The notes under the pieces are model-generated. The model searched no databases and was not told the DNA's origin. It was given only the letters and a program-made list of their open reading frames with translations. This document shows, one piece after another, positions 1 to 10,763 of a stretch of DNA of 55,738 bases (its first letter is position 1; each line of letters opens with the position of its first letter). Origin of the DNA: Thecamonas trahens ATCC 50062 (Eukaryota; Apusozoa; Apusomonadida; Apusomonadidae); NCBI RefSeq assembly GCF_000142905.1, contig NW_013657653.1:366587-422324 (forward strand). The letters run 5' to 3'. Both the position numbers and the translations under genes were made by a program.

Positions 1-607
1 GCGGCGACCGCCGCTCGCCCGGTGACCGCGGCGGCGCCTTCCACACCGGCGTCGTCTCGCGGGCGTGGCCGAGCGAGCGGGTGAGCGCCGCTGTCAGCGG
101 CGTCGTCTCGCGCGAGGGATTGCGGTAGGTAAACGACGGGGCGGCCAGCTCGAATCGCCGCTGCGACGGTGGGCCAGGCGAATACGAGTGCGAGCGCGGA
201 GCAAACCGGCCGTGCTGCGGCGTCAGCCGCCGCTTTGCCCGCTCCAGGCTCTCGTCCCGCACATGCGGTGAGTGCGGGCTCAGTGCACTCACGGAGCTCG
301 CTGCCGAGACGCTCGCCCGCCCTGTCGACGCCGATGTCGACGCTGGCGCCGGCCGTGGAAAGCTCTGCCGCAACGGCGGTGGAGTGCGGCTTGAGCTCGC
401 TGCGCCAGCCTCGGCTCTAGCGGCCGTCGATGCATACGACGAGACCCACAGCGAGTTCTCGACGTCTTCCCCGGTGGCCAGCTTGAGATCCAGGATCTCG
501 TTGGCGATCTGCTGTGAGATGAACCGCTTCTCCGACCGAAAGTTGTCGAGATCAATGTCCTTGTTCCGTCTCTTGAGGTCTTTGCGATGAGGATTGAGAT
601 GAGCCAT
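1..607 (-). CDS. Hypothetical low-complexity protein, 3' part cut off by window edge
   Basis: An open frame begins at an ATG at 607 and runs without a stop to the left edge (202 codons seen, N-terminal part of the protein). The first ~55 residues are normal, charged and mixed sequence (starts MAHLNPHRKDLKRRNKDIDL, later a FISQQIANEILDLK amphipathic stretch), which argues for real coding. The rest is Ser/Pro/Ala/Arg-rich and probably disordered, with two RETTP motifs about 20 residues apart (SRETTPL and ARETTPV). I recognise no family. The upstream sequence GGCTAACAG just before the ATG could be a 3' splice site in a 5' UTR, but that is only a hint. Confidence 0.7.
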   Translation of the reverse strand, partial: MAHLNPHRKDLKRRNKDIDLDNFRSEKRFISQQIANEILDLKLATGEDVENSLWVSSYASTAARAEAGAASSSRTPPPLRQSFPRPAPASTSASTGRASVSAASSVSALSPHSPHVRDESLERAKRRLTPQHGRFAPRSHSYSPGPPSQRRFELAAPSFTYRNPSRETTPLTAALTRSLGHARETTPVWKAPPRSPGERRSP

Positions 608-630
608 GGTGATCTGTTAGCCTAGCCACA

Positions 631-780
631 GCCGCCCAAGTCGCCCAAGCCCAGCCGTCCAAGTCGCCCAAGCCCAGCCGTCCACCAGCACACCAGCCCA
701 GCCGCACACCAGCCCAGCCGCACACCAGCCCAGCACCAGCACAGCACAAGCACCAGCACAGCACAAGCACCAGACCAACC
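631..780. repeat. Tandem CCAAG/CCAGC minisatellite
   Basis: Imperfect tandem units built on AAGTCGCCCAAGCCCAGCC, then CACACCAGCCCAGCCG, then CAGCACAGCACAAGCAC. Lies directly upstream of the gene starting at 607. No coding potential seen. Confidence 0.8.
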
Positions 781-1261
781 ACACACATACCCATATCAGT
801 CGGTCAGTCCCCTCCCCCTCCCCCTCCCCGTCCCCTCATCCCCCTCCCCCTCCCCTCCCCTCCCCTCCCCCTCCCCCCTCCCCCTTTCTCCGCATGTCGC
901 ATTGCGCTCCCCCCCCCTTCAGCCCCACTGCTCCACTGCCCCCCCCCTCCCCCATCCCCATCAACCACACACATACCTAGAACAACACACTGTAGTCGCC
1001 CCGGTATTGCGCGTTCTGCGCCTGGTGGGCTAGGTGGGGGCTGGCTAGGGGTGGACGGTGCGGGTGGTCGCCTCGCCGTCAGCACGGGAAAAGAGTCAGG
1101 CGTGGTTTGTGTTGGTGAGGTAGATTGGTCGCCTCTTGTGGGGGGAGACGGTGAGACCGGTCGCCACAGTCGGGCTGCTGGCTGCTAGAGGACGGAGAGT
1201 GTACTGGAGATCAATTGGATCCAGAACGAGGGGGGGGGGGGGTGGGGGGGGGAGGGGGCTA
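781..1261. other. Intergenic, C-rich simple sequence
   Basis: Mostly CCCCT-type simple sequence from about 808 to 960, then mixed GC-rich sequence with a G run at 1230-1256. The string ACCACACACATAC occurs twice (near 780 and 967). Nothing recognisable as a gene; it must hold the promoter of the gene starting at 607 and the 3' end of the kinase gene. Confidence 0.6.
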
Positions 1262-4200
1262 TTAGAGACGCGGGTCATCATCGCGGGTGTGGGCAGCGGT
1301 AGGAGCGGGGGCAGGAGGCGCAGGCTCGGGGCGCGAGCCACAGCACCCGCCGCTGTTGGTGGTGGCGGTGGGGTGAGGCGACGGGGCAGACGATGGGGTG
1401 GGCGGGAGTGGCGGCTGTGGACGAGTCGACTTGCGCCGCCGCGGGAGGCCAGTCGGCCCGGGGGTGGGGCGGGAGGCGCCAGTCGCCGAGCGCGAGCGAT
1501 TGAGCAGCGGCCCAGGCGGTGGTGGTGCAGAGAGCCCGCGTCGCGGACGGGTCGCCGCTGGCGCTTCGCCGAGAGCGTCGAGCACATGCGTCCCGACCGA
1601 GTGGATCTGGACATTCGGCTGGAACTCGCGGGTGACTGTGGCAACAATCGCTGCGGCGCCCGACGCCTTGAGCGCAACAAGCGTCGGCGGATGGGTGACC
1701 AGTCGCTTGAGCGCAAGCAGGCAGTGAAGGAGGAGCGGCGCCACGGTGGGAAAGGCCGCCATCAGTGCCCCGATCCGCTCCGGAACGCCGGCTTCTAGAA
1801 GCGCGTCCTGGACCTCGTCCGGGCCCGAAGCAAAGGCCCGGAGCATGGCCGCGAGCTCGACGTTGACTTTTTCCGACCATACCTGCGGCGCGTCGAGGAT
1901 GCGGACAAGGCCTGGCAGTAAGTCCGGGAGTCCCGTCAGGGCGGGCAGCAGACTGGCATCCGACGCGAGCGCTAGGTTGCGCAGCAGCGCAATAAGCCGT
2001 GCCATGCCGGCCGACACGTCGCTGGTGACTTGCGAGACAAAGGCAGTGCGCGCCTGTGCGGCGGCGGGCAGGTCGTCGAGCATCCGGGTGTCCGAGTCCA
2101 GCCGCTGGCGGGCCTGGAACTGCACCACGGTGGCGCGTCGGGCGGCGAAGAGGACTGCGAGCGCGTGCGGGAGATCACTGCTGCTCTCGCCGCCGTCACC
2201 GCCATTGTCGTCGGTGAGCCGCTCTAGCTCCACGCCGTCGAGCGAGGCGGCAGCGCGCTCGTAGATGCGCATGGCAGCGACAAGCAGGTCAGGTGACGGC
2301 AGCGCTACGTAGACCGGAGCGCGGAAGACGTCCGATGAGGTGACGTTGCGTAGGATGCCGACACCTACGGTGAGGATCGGGGTATAAGCCGATGCGCGGG
2401 TCGCCGCGCTAGCGAGGGTGGTGAGAATGAGGCCCATGCCGCGCGACATTTCCATAAACATCGACCGCCCGCGCGGCGCCGAGACGAGCTCGAGGATGAC
2501 GGAGAGCGCCTGGGCGACGATCTGGGCATGGTCGGCGTACTTGTTGAGGAGGCGAAAGAGGAGCTTAAAGGCGGTGGTGTCGGCGAGGAGCACGTTGTAG
2601 AGCGGTGGCGAGAGCGCGCACTTGCGTAGGACGCCGAGTCCGTGAAAAACAGCAGCGGGATGTAAAGGCCGATGCCCGACTGCGGCGCGGCCTCGAGCGA
2701 GCCGTCGGCAACCGAGGCGAGTCGGAGTATGGTCAGTCGGAGGAGGCCCGAGTTGAGGACAACGACTCGGTTGCGGGCGTTGGCGCAAAAGTCAGCCAGG
2801 ACCGCGAGCGCGAGCGCGAGCTCGGTTGGCGCCACTGTGTGGTGCTTGAGCATCTGCTTGAGCTTGACCAGCACAACCTTCGACTGCCGGATGTGGGTGA
2901 CGGCGAGCTCGCCGCGGGTGAAGCGGAGGAGCATGCGGAGGCCGAGCCGGACCACGCCCGGGTTCTGGAAGTGGTTGTGGACGACCCGGACGAGCTCGTC
3001 AGTCATGATGAGGACGAGCGCGCGCGAGTGCTCCAGCCCGTACCGCGCCTGCTTGTCAAAGAGTGCGTCAAGCTCGCTGAGCGTGGTGAGCTGAACGTGT
3101 GCCGACGCGGATTCGCTGCGGAGCCGGGCAACCGTGGCGCGGGTGTGGGTGAGCAGGGCGTTGAGCGCAATGTCCCGCTCGGCGGCGACGGCGGCGCGGT
3201 CCGGATCGAGCGGCGCTTCGAAGACAAGCCGGTCGAGGACAGCATGAAACTGGGCGGCGGTCGGGCGGGCGTGCGGGTTGGCCGACCATCCGGCGCGGAC
3301 CAGGCTGGCCAGTTCGCCGGGCACCTCGGGCCTCAGCGGCACGACGTTGCCCGGCGACTCGCGGAGGTTGGCCGGTCGCTGGCCGCGGTACGGCTGGCGG
3401 AGGTAGCCCGAGAAAGAGGCGTCAAAGGCGAACCAGACCAGGGTGGCAAACGACCACACGTCGGCGGCTGGCGTCCGGGCTCGAGCATTGCCCAGCTCGC
3501 CATACTTGAGCAGCTCGGGTGCGCCGTAGAGGCTCGAGACAACGAGCGGTGCGTCGAGCACGTTCATCAGATTGGCCACGCCCGGCTCGGCAAGCAACGC
3601 CGTGTAGTCGGTGTCGATGAGCACATTTGATGGCTTAAGGTTGCCGTGCGCCACGCCGGCCGAGTGCAGAAAGGCCAGGCCAGCGGCGGCGTCGCGAAGG
3701 ACCTTGAGCACTTGAATGACGCCCATGTCACGGAACGACGGTGCGTAGACAAGATCCTCGAGCGAGAGGTGCGAGCGGACCAGCTGCGAGACAAGGATGA
3801 GCGACGAAGGGTAGTCCTCAAGCACAACGCCAATGTAAGAGACAACAGACATGTGTGTGGTGGCCGAGACAAGGGCGGTGAGCTGGGTGGTGAGCGCAAC
3901 AACGCCGTCGCGGCTGACCGTCTGCGAAGCTGCGAGCTCGCCCGATAGTGCGAGTCGTCGCACAAAGACATCGGCCGATAGGTAGCGGGCCGGCTTGGAC
4001 GCGTTGGTCTCGAGCTGCGACGCCTCTTCGACATCGGTTTCGAGCTCGGGTGGAAAGGTGAGGGCAGACAAAGGAATGAGGTTGAGTTGGGAGGCAGGAA
4101 TAACGACAACCGGCGAGGTGTCGTCGGTCGAGGCCAGCGACGCGCTAGCGCCACCGAGTGTGAGCGTGACGGTCGCATCTGGGTCGAGGAGTGAGACTGC

Positions 4201-4290
4201 GTACTCGAGCTGGCCGTCGGCGTTGAGGGTGGCGGTGGTCTGGAGCGCATGCGCGGTGCGGGTGGCCGCCGCGTCCGCGTTTGCGAGTCC

Positions 4291-4329
<39 letters not shown>

Positions 4330-6121
4330 GCAAGCGGGATCCGACTCGAGCTGCGGCCGGCTTGGTCCCCCGCCTTCGTCCGACTCTGACTCTCCATCCG
4401 GATGCTCGACCGGGAGCAGAACCGTGCCTCCCTCGGCATCGTCATCAGAGTCTGACAAAGCGCGCCGGCCACGGCCCGGGAGCTTGGCCGTCCGCAGCGC
4501 GTCGGGGAGGGCGTCAGAGAACGATGGTGCTGCCGTTGAGGCGTTGACCGGCGTGCCTGGGGTCGCGGCGTCGGCAGCGATGCCTGTGAGTGCATCGCGC
4601 GGGTCCGCGGCATCATGGACCGAGCGGCGCGACGAGCCGAGTAGCGTGCGGGTACCGGAGACATGGCGCTCGATGGCGGCAACCCACGCCTTGCACCGCT
4701 TGACGGTGGGGCGGTGAACGGGAGTTCGCGGCCTGACTCCAGGCGGATGGTGAAGTGCTTCTTGGAGCGCTTGACGGGAAGGACGCGGAGGACGACGCCG
4801 ACGCGATCGCCACCTAGAAACAGGATGCCGCACTCGACCGAGTACACGTTGGGCGGGAGGACCGCGCGGGGGTCCTTGGGCATGTTCTTGGACTTGGCTA
4901 GGATGACCCGAGGCGGGCTGGTGTCGGGCAGGCCGGACCACAGGACGCGGAGCAGGGCAAAGCGGCGCCGTCGGGCAGTGGCGGGTCGAGGATGCCTTCA
5001 AAGTCGTCATGGATGAGGTCGGCTGGTGTAGCGCCGGTGCTGGTCTTGGCCGCCACCGGGACGCCGAGCGCAAGGCCGCGAGCAACCAGCGGGCGTGAGC
5101 CGATGGCTACGGCAGCGTGGAGGAGCGTCGCAGACGCAGCGTCGGTTAGCGACGCCAGCGTCACCTGGTCGTCACCTGGCCACGCGTTGAGGATAAGCTG
5201 GAGCGTGAAAAGGTCGTGATGAGTGATGGCTTCGGTGAAGCGGACCATGCGAAGAATGTCCTCGAGAGCGGCCACAATGTCCGGAAACCGCGGGCGGGCA
5301 GCTGGCTCGCGCTCGAGGCAGGCAGCGACAAGGTCGACAAGGGGCGCCGGCCAGGCGCTGCTGTCGATGCGTGGCAGTGTGGCGTACTCGTTGTCGCGGC
5401 CGTTTGGCCAGGCGCGGATGCCGGTGATGACCTCGTGTGCCACGACCCCAAAGGAAAAGACGTCTGCCGGGGGATCCTGCTCGCGGCCGGCGAGGACCTC
5501 GGGCGCCATGTATGCGCGGGTTCCGCCGGTAACGGCGTTGTGCTCGTCGTGAGGCAGCGCAAAAGCCGAGAGGCCAAAGTCGGCAATCTTAGCCGTCTGG
5601 GTGGCTGCCTCGATGAGGATGTTGTCGGGCTTGAGATCGCGGTGCAGCATGCCGCGAGCGTGCAAGTACGCCATGCCGCGGGCAACGTCGAGCAGCGCAT
5701 TCACCCGCGCCGAGTCGGAAGCAAACCGTTCCGCAGGATGCGGCGAGAACATCTTTGTCTTGAGTGGGCCTCCATCAACATACTCCATAACAATGGCAAG
5801 GTCGGGCAGATCGAGCGCCGCCGCCACAAAGCCTGTGCAGTTTGGATGAGCCGAGACCTGGGAAATGGCCGCCACCTCTGCCACAAACGCCCTTGCCGTC
5901 GCCAGCTGAGCCTCATCATCGCCATCGCCATCGCCATCGCCATCGCCGTCCCCTGCTCTGCTTCTTCTGTGGAAGGTCTTGACCGCCACCGGTCTGTCCA
6001 TGTATCGCCCACGGTGGACTGCGCCAAAGGCCCCGGAGCCGAGCTGCTTGTCCAGCCGGACCTCACGGAGGGAGACGGTGAGGAACGGCGAGGTGGAGGG
6101 AGGCCGTATGGAGAGCGACAT
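1262..6121 (-). CDS. TKL-type kinase / ankyrin-like / PH-like / pseudokinase / armadillo-like multidomain protein (three frame breaks)
   Basis: Three overlapping frames on the minus strand form one protein if single bases are added at AAA 4959-4961, GGGG 4708-4711 and AAAAA 2645-2649 (plus-strand letters); 4860+3 bases gives 1620 residues. Chosen start: ATG at 6121 just before the kinase domain. Order: complete Ser/Thr kinase (GSGAFGAVHRG loop, VAVK lysine, HRDLKPDN, DFGLS, APEV), then a stretch with an ankyrin-like TLLHAAVAIGS motif, a PH-like segment (about 4680-4880), an acidic EPEPEP linker, a second kinase fold that looks dead (HGNLKPSN instead of HRD, EPG instead of DFG), then helical repeats resembling armadillo repeats to the C terminus, and a Pro/Arg tail. 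Family assignment of both kinase folds is clear; ankyrin, PH and armadillo calls are weaker. Inside the first kinase domain a (GCCATC)n repeat encodes GDGDGD. Confidence 0.8.
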
Positions 6122-6818
6122 GGGGGTGGGGGTGGGGGGTGGGGGGTGGGGGGGTGGGTGGGGGAGTGGGGGAAGTGGGGGTGGTGAGGTGGTGCCAATG
6201 AGTGGCGATTGCGGTGGCTGTGGCGGGTGAGTGACCGGCGGTAAAGGGGGGGGGGGGGGGGGGGTGGATGTGTTGCGATCAAAGTGATGGTAGTGGTGAG
6301 GGTGGCAGTGGTGAGGGTGGTAGTGGTGAGGGTGGTGGTAGGTAGTGGTAGGTAGTGGTGGGTAGTGGTAGGTAGTGGTGGGTGGTGGTGGACGGGATCT
6401 GGCTGCCACCATGCCCATCTGCGCTACCTTGTTCGCGCGCGCATGCATGCTTACATGGTGTGCACAGGCACGAGCATGGAGTTGAGCATGGAGTTGAGCA
6501 TGGGTAGCGATGTGGAGGTGGAGAGGGTTGTATCGTTATAGGGGCGCCGATGGACGCGATGATCGTGCTTTGGGGTGTATGAGACGGCAGCTGAGGCAAA
6601 GTCTTTGCGCGACGATTGATCTGGAGTTTTCCAGACCGACAGGGAAAAGGAACTGCACGAGGCATGCAGAAGCTCCCTGAAGCGACTGGGCACTGCTGGG
6701 CACTGCTGGGCAGTTTATAGTTGCGATGATGAGAGCGTCGCTTGCGCGGGAGCGGGCGCAGACCGATCTGCGTGCATGTGGGCGAGCGATGGGCTGGTGA
6801 CAAGAGCGAGTGGAGCGA
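6122..6818. other. Intergenic with G-rich and GTGGTAG repeats
   Basis: Upstream region of the large kinase gene. G/T-rich blocks at 6122-6180, a 19-G run at 6246-6264, and an imperfect repeat built on GGTAGTGGTGAGGGT at 6290-6395. ATGGAGTTGAGC is tandemly repeated at 6475-6505. No gene seen. Confidence 0.7.
6246..6264 (-). promoter_or_regulatory. Poly(C) tract on coding strand, upstream of kinase gene
   Basis: 19 G on the plus strand, i.e. poly(C) on the coding strand, about 125 bp upstream of the ATG at 6121. One of many similar tracts in this window; role as promoter or leader element is inferred from position only. Confidence 0.3.
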
Positions 6819-9334
6819 TTAGGAGTAAAGCGGAACGGCGCCGCGCGAGAGCGAGCGCATCGGCATGTGCGGCGGAGGCGGCTGGCGGTCGGCGAGGCGG
6901 CCGTCAAGCGCAGTGAGCGGGCGGTAGTTGGCAAGGCTCGAGCGCTCGGCATACGGTTCGAGTGGGACAAAGTGTCGCGGGCGCTGGTCCTGGACCTGGC
7001 GGACGACCCGGCGCGGATGCGGCGGTGCCCAAGCGGCGGATGGGCCCGGAGCGTGCGGCGGGTGGAGCCAGCCGGGCGACGGCGAGCGCGAGCCGGAGCG
7101 CGAACGATCGCGCCCGCGTGAGTGGCGGCGGGCATCGACAGGCGCGCCGGGCGTGTACGGTGACGGCGAGGGGAAGCGGTAGCGGAGCGGTGAGGCCGGG
7201 CGAGAGGCGCGCGACTCGCCCTTGCGCGAGCTCTTCAGCGAGCGTGCACGCTTAGATGAGGCAGGCGGCAGGAGGTCGGTGGGAGGCGGGAGGCGGCCGA
7301 TGCGGGAGCGGGAGCGGGAGCGCGACCGTTCACGTTCCTGCTCGCGATCGCGCGAGCGTGAGCGAGCACGGTGATGGCCGGTTGGCTTGTGGGTATGGCG
7401 GCGGCGGCGGCGGCGGCGACGGGTGGTCGATGTCTGCGAGCGCGGGTGGCTGCTGCGCGAGGCGGCCGGCGGCGGCGGCGGGGCCTGGGCCTCCTTGAGG
7501 AATGCCTTGACGGTCGGGTCGAGCTCGGGCTCGGCCGAGGGTGCGCGGTGCGAGAGCGAGAGCGGGCGGATGGCGAGATGCGAGTCCGAGTCCTCTGAGG
7601 CCGTGAGGGTCTCGACGTCGGCGACCTTGGAATTGTGCTTGGCGACGACGGCGTCCCACTTTGCGCGGACCGGGTCAAAGTAGGGATGGGCGAGCGCGTC
7701 AGCGGCGGTGAAGCGGTGCTCGGGATCGTAGACGAGGATGGAAGAGAGGAGGTCGATGGCGTCCGGGACGGCGAGGTGGCGGTTGCCCGACGAGGCAAGC
7801 TTGGAGAAGCGGCGTCGCGTGGGCTTGATGCCGGGCTCGTAGGCAATGAGAGCCGCGGGCGAGTACTTTTCGTCGTTGTCAAAGCCGTAGCGGGCGCGGA
7901 ACTTGCGGTAGTCGTGCATGCCGAGGAACTTGACGATGACGGCCAGCTGGGCGACGTTTGCAGCGTCGCGGTCTTCGTAGTGGCGGGCGTGGAAGAGCGG
8001 GTAGCGGGCAAAGAGGAGCGAGCCCATGACACAGCCAAAGGCCCACATATCGACGGCGTAGTCGTAGTACTTGTAGTGGTGGAACATTTCTGGCGCACGG
8101 TAGGGCCGGGTGCCGGGCCACTTGCGGAACTTGCGGCCACGGATGTAAAAGGCGCCAAAACCCCAGTCGATGAGCCGGAACATTGACGTCGCCGGGTTGT
8201 ACAGGATGTTGCGGGCTTTGACGTCGCGGTGGATGATGCCGCGCGAGTGGGTGTAGTCGAGAGCGAGTAGGGCCTGGTAGAGGTAGGAGCGCGCGTCGAG
8301 GTCGTCAAAGGTCTTGAACGAGTGGCGGTAGTCAGGGTTCTCCACATAGTCAAAGACGAGGGCCTTGACCTTGCGGACCGGGTCGACAAACGTGTCGCGG
8401 AGGTCGATGATGTGGTAGCCCTTGCGGAGGAGGCGGAGCATGCGGATTTCGTTCTTGACCAAGTACGGGTTCTCCTTCTCGGGCTTGATAGTCTTGATGA
8501 CCAGTCTCTTCCCGGTCTCGCGGTCCTTGGCAAGGTACACGTCGCCAAAGCCGCCAGACCCGACCTTCTTGTCCCACAGGATCTTGTACCGCGACGACGA
8601 CGACCACCGCAGCTGGTAGCCCGGAATGTCGTAGCGGGAGCGATTGCTGGCAAACTCGTCGTTGACGTGGGCATAGACTTGGGCGGTGTGACTCGGCGGC
8701 AGTTGCTCGCTCAGCTGAGAGAAGACCGACTCGGAGGACTCGGGCATCGTCGACGACGTGTCGGACGAGACCGTTACTGACGAGAGCGATGAAAGCAAGT
8801 TGGACGAGTCCAGCTCGGACGCCAGCTTTGAGACCAGCGACGTTGCCAGCTCAGATTCCAGCGGCGATGATGCTGACGACTCAGACGATTCCGACCGAAG
8901 TCCGCGCCCGGTCTTTCCGGCTCTCCGAGGCACAACTGCCAGCGACGACGACGACGATGATGGCGACGACGACGACGATGACGAGACAAGCGGCGTGGGA
9001 AGCGAGGAGGGCGACGAGCGCTTGCGTCGCCTACGCCGTCTGCGCCGCTTTGTGTGCGACCGCACTTGCGTCACCGACTCGGGCGAGGGCGAGCGAAACG
9101 AGTCCATGTGAGACGACGACGACGTTCTCTTCCGCGACTTTGACGGCTTTGCCGACTTTGACGGCTTTGCCAACTTGGCATGTTTGGCCGACTTGACCGA
9201 CTTGGCGCCCTTCCTTCGTCTCGGCTTGGCAGAGCCCTTGTGGGCAAGGAGGTGAGTGGTGGTGGTGGGCCGGAGCGTTCAGGGGGTAGAGGGGAGGGGG
9301 GGGGGGCTATGGGGAAGAGCATGCGTACTGCCAT
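6819..9334 (-). CDS. CK2-alpha-like protein kinase with N-terminal basic/Ser tract and C-terminal RS domain
   Basis: The kinase domain (about residues 215-540 of 807) matches casein kinase 2 alpha: GSGGFGDVYLA loop, VIKTIK lysine, HRDVKARN catalytic loop, and the CK2-typical DWG (LIDWGFGAFY) in place of DFG. The tail is rich in RSRSRDRE-type repeats, as in splicing-speckle proteins, and the N terminus carries a run of eight arginines. The main open frame has no ATG before its stop at 9279, so I place a tiny first exon, ATGGCA at 9334-9329, spliced by a GTACGC donor to an acceptor ending at 9237. This gives MAGSAKPRRRK and fits the GTACG donors of neighbouring genes. Kinase identity is secure, exon 1 is inferred. 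A role in phosphorylating splicing factors is a guess from the RS tail. Confidence 0.85.
9237..9328 (-). other. Predicted 92-bp intron of CK2-like kinase
   Basis: Minus strand GTACGC donor after ATGGCA, pyrimidine-rich interior, acceptor CCCACAAG. Needed because the downstream frame lacks an ATG. Confidence 0.5.
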
Positions 9335-9662
9335 GATAGAGTGGCAGTGGTGGTGGTGGTGGTGGTGGTGGTGGTGGTGGTGGTGGGTGGAGTGGGTGGA
9401 GTGGGTGCGGGGTGTACTCTGGCGTGGCAGGCAGTCGTCGGCGAGCGAGTGGCCGGCAAGCGAGTGGTTGGCCGGCTGGTGCCAAGTCGGTGGTTGGCGC
9501 CAAGTCGGCGAGGTGGGCGGGCGCGCGCGCGCCAAGTCGGCCAGGTTGCGTTCGGGCTTGGGGTAGGGCTTGGGTTTTGGGCTTGGGCTTGGGCTTGGGC
9601 TTGGTCTTGGGCTTGGTCTTGGGCTCGGGACCACAGCTCTACGTTCTGTGGCCACACCGTTT
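9335..9662. repeat. Divergent intergenic region with (TGG)n and GGGCTT repeats
   Basis: (TGG/GTG)n at about 9345-9395 and a GGGCTT repeat at about 9556-9625. The latter is in frame with the following gene and would encode GLGLGL if an upstream ATG at 9570 were used. Confidence 0.7.
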
Positions 9663-10742
9663 ATGCGTCGACTGGGAGGTTCTGTGGTTGTACGCCTGCC
9701 GCTGGCGGTGGTGATGGCTGTGGGCGTGCTGGGCGTGACAGGGGTGGCGGCGGTGACCCTGGCCAGTTGGCGGTGGCGGCGGGAGGATGAGGCGGATGGG
9801 GACGGTGGGACGACAAAGAAGAAGGCGGCGGCGGATGGAAGCGTGGCACGTCAGGAAAGATCGGCTGGAGCGACGGCGGCGTATGGCTTTGTGGCGGATG
9901 CGGATGTGAGCAATGGGAGTCTTGCGCCCATGGCGCTTGCGGCCGAGTCCGAGGCTGCGCAAAAGGCGCTGATGGAGGCGGAGGGATGGGTGAGGGATGA
10001 GCCAGTGTGGGCGGGGTGGGTGGAGCAAGGCGGATCAGTGTGTGCGGCGGCGGCGGTGGCGGGCGCGTGGAACGCTGCCCACGGCCAGAGCCTTGTGGCT
10101 CACTTGGGCAAGCCGGCGCACGGTCTCGCACTGTGCACCCGCGACGTGCTTGACGTGTACGAGGCCATGCTTGGGAAGAAGGGCGGGAGCAAGCTCTACC
10201 GCAACAAGGCCAACACCAAGGCAAAGATGTCGACGTGGTGCATCGGCAACGACAAGATTATCCGGGCGGTCAAGTCCGCGCACACCAAGGTCCGCAACGG
10301 GAACACCCACCTGCGGACGACGGCGCGGACGTACATCAACACCAAAGAGCTCGACAAGACCGGAGAGGCACCGGAGCGCAATCATGCAGCATGGGAGGCA
10401 GTCAAGACCGCGCTGGCGACGCCGCGAGTCGTGCTCCTCTTCCACACCAAGAATCACTACTGCCTCATCTCGGCCTGGCGCGAGGTCCGCGACGATGAGT
10501 CTGGTACGCTCCGCCGCCAGCTCATGTTTGCGCCCAAGGGCCAGCGCCCGGACCGGGTCATCGACTGGGACGACGTCGTCCGCATCATCACCCACTACAA
10601 GACGTACAAAATACTGCGCATCGAGGGCTACTCGGTGACCGACCCGGCCATGGCCATGTCGGACGACGCGCTGCCGCCGTCGTCCGAGGCCGGTGATGTG
10701 CCGGTGGTGTGGATGGGAGCTGACGGTGAGGCCGCAAAGTAG
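9663..10742 (+). CDS. Membrane-anchored protein with conserved Cys/His region (BIVM-like?), function unknown
   Basis: 359 residues from the ATG at 9663. An upstream in-frame ATG at 9570 would only add a GLGLGL stretch from a simple repeat, so I prefer the shorter form, which begins with a signal-anchor-like segment (about residues 11-33). A likely lumenal or extracellular domain follows with GGSVCAAAAVAG (Cys127) and LLFHTKNHYCLISAW (His265, Cys267). A cysteine at the start of an Ala-rich helix and a later His on a strand are what papain-like or peptidase C39-like folds show, so a thiol hydrolase fold is possible. The widespread BIVM family of animals and Giardia is one candidate, but I cannot confirm that. 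The neighbour on the right converges, with 21 bp between stop codons. Confidence 0.75.
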   Translation: MRRLGGSVVVRLPLAVVMAVGVLGVTGVAAVTLASWRWRREDEADGDGGTTKKKAAADGSVARQERSAGATAAYGFVADADVSNGSLAPMALAAESEAAQKALMEAEGWVRDEPVWAGWVEQGGSVCAAAAVAGAWNAAHGQSLVAHLGKPAHGLALCTRDVLDVYEAMLGKKGGSKLYRNKANTKAKMSTWCIGNDKIIRAVKSAHTKVRNGNTHLRTTARTYINTKELDKTGEAPERNHAAWEAVKTALATPRVVLLFHTKNHYCLISAWREVRDDESGTLRRQLMFAPKGQRPDRVIDWDDVVRIITHYKTYKILRIEGYSVTDPAMAMSDDALPPSSEAGDVPVVWMGADGEAAK

Positions 10743-10763
10743 AGCTGCTTTAAAGCGCGGCCG

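Noticed and set aside
1096-1716. Arg/Pro-rich minus-strand frame at the 3' end of the large kinase gene
   Set aside because: It is a shadow frame; the homologous helical-repeat text is in the frame ending at 1262.
9570-9662. N-terminal extension GLGLGL of the Cys/His membrane protein
   Set aside because: Encoded by a GGGCTT simple repeat and not needed; the next Met gives a normal signal anchor.
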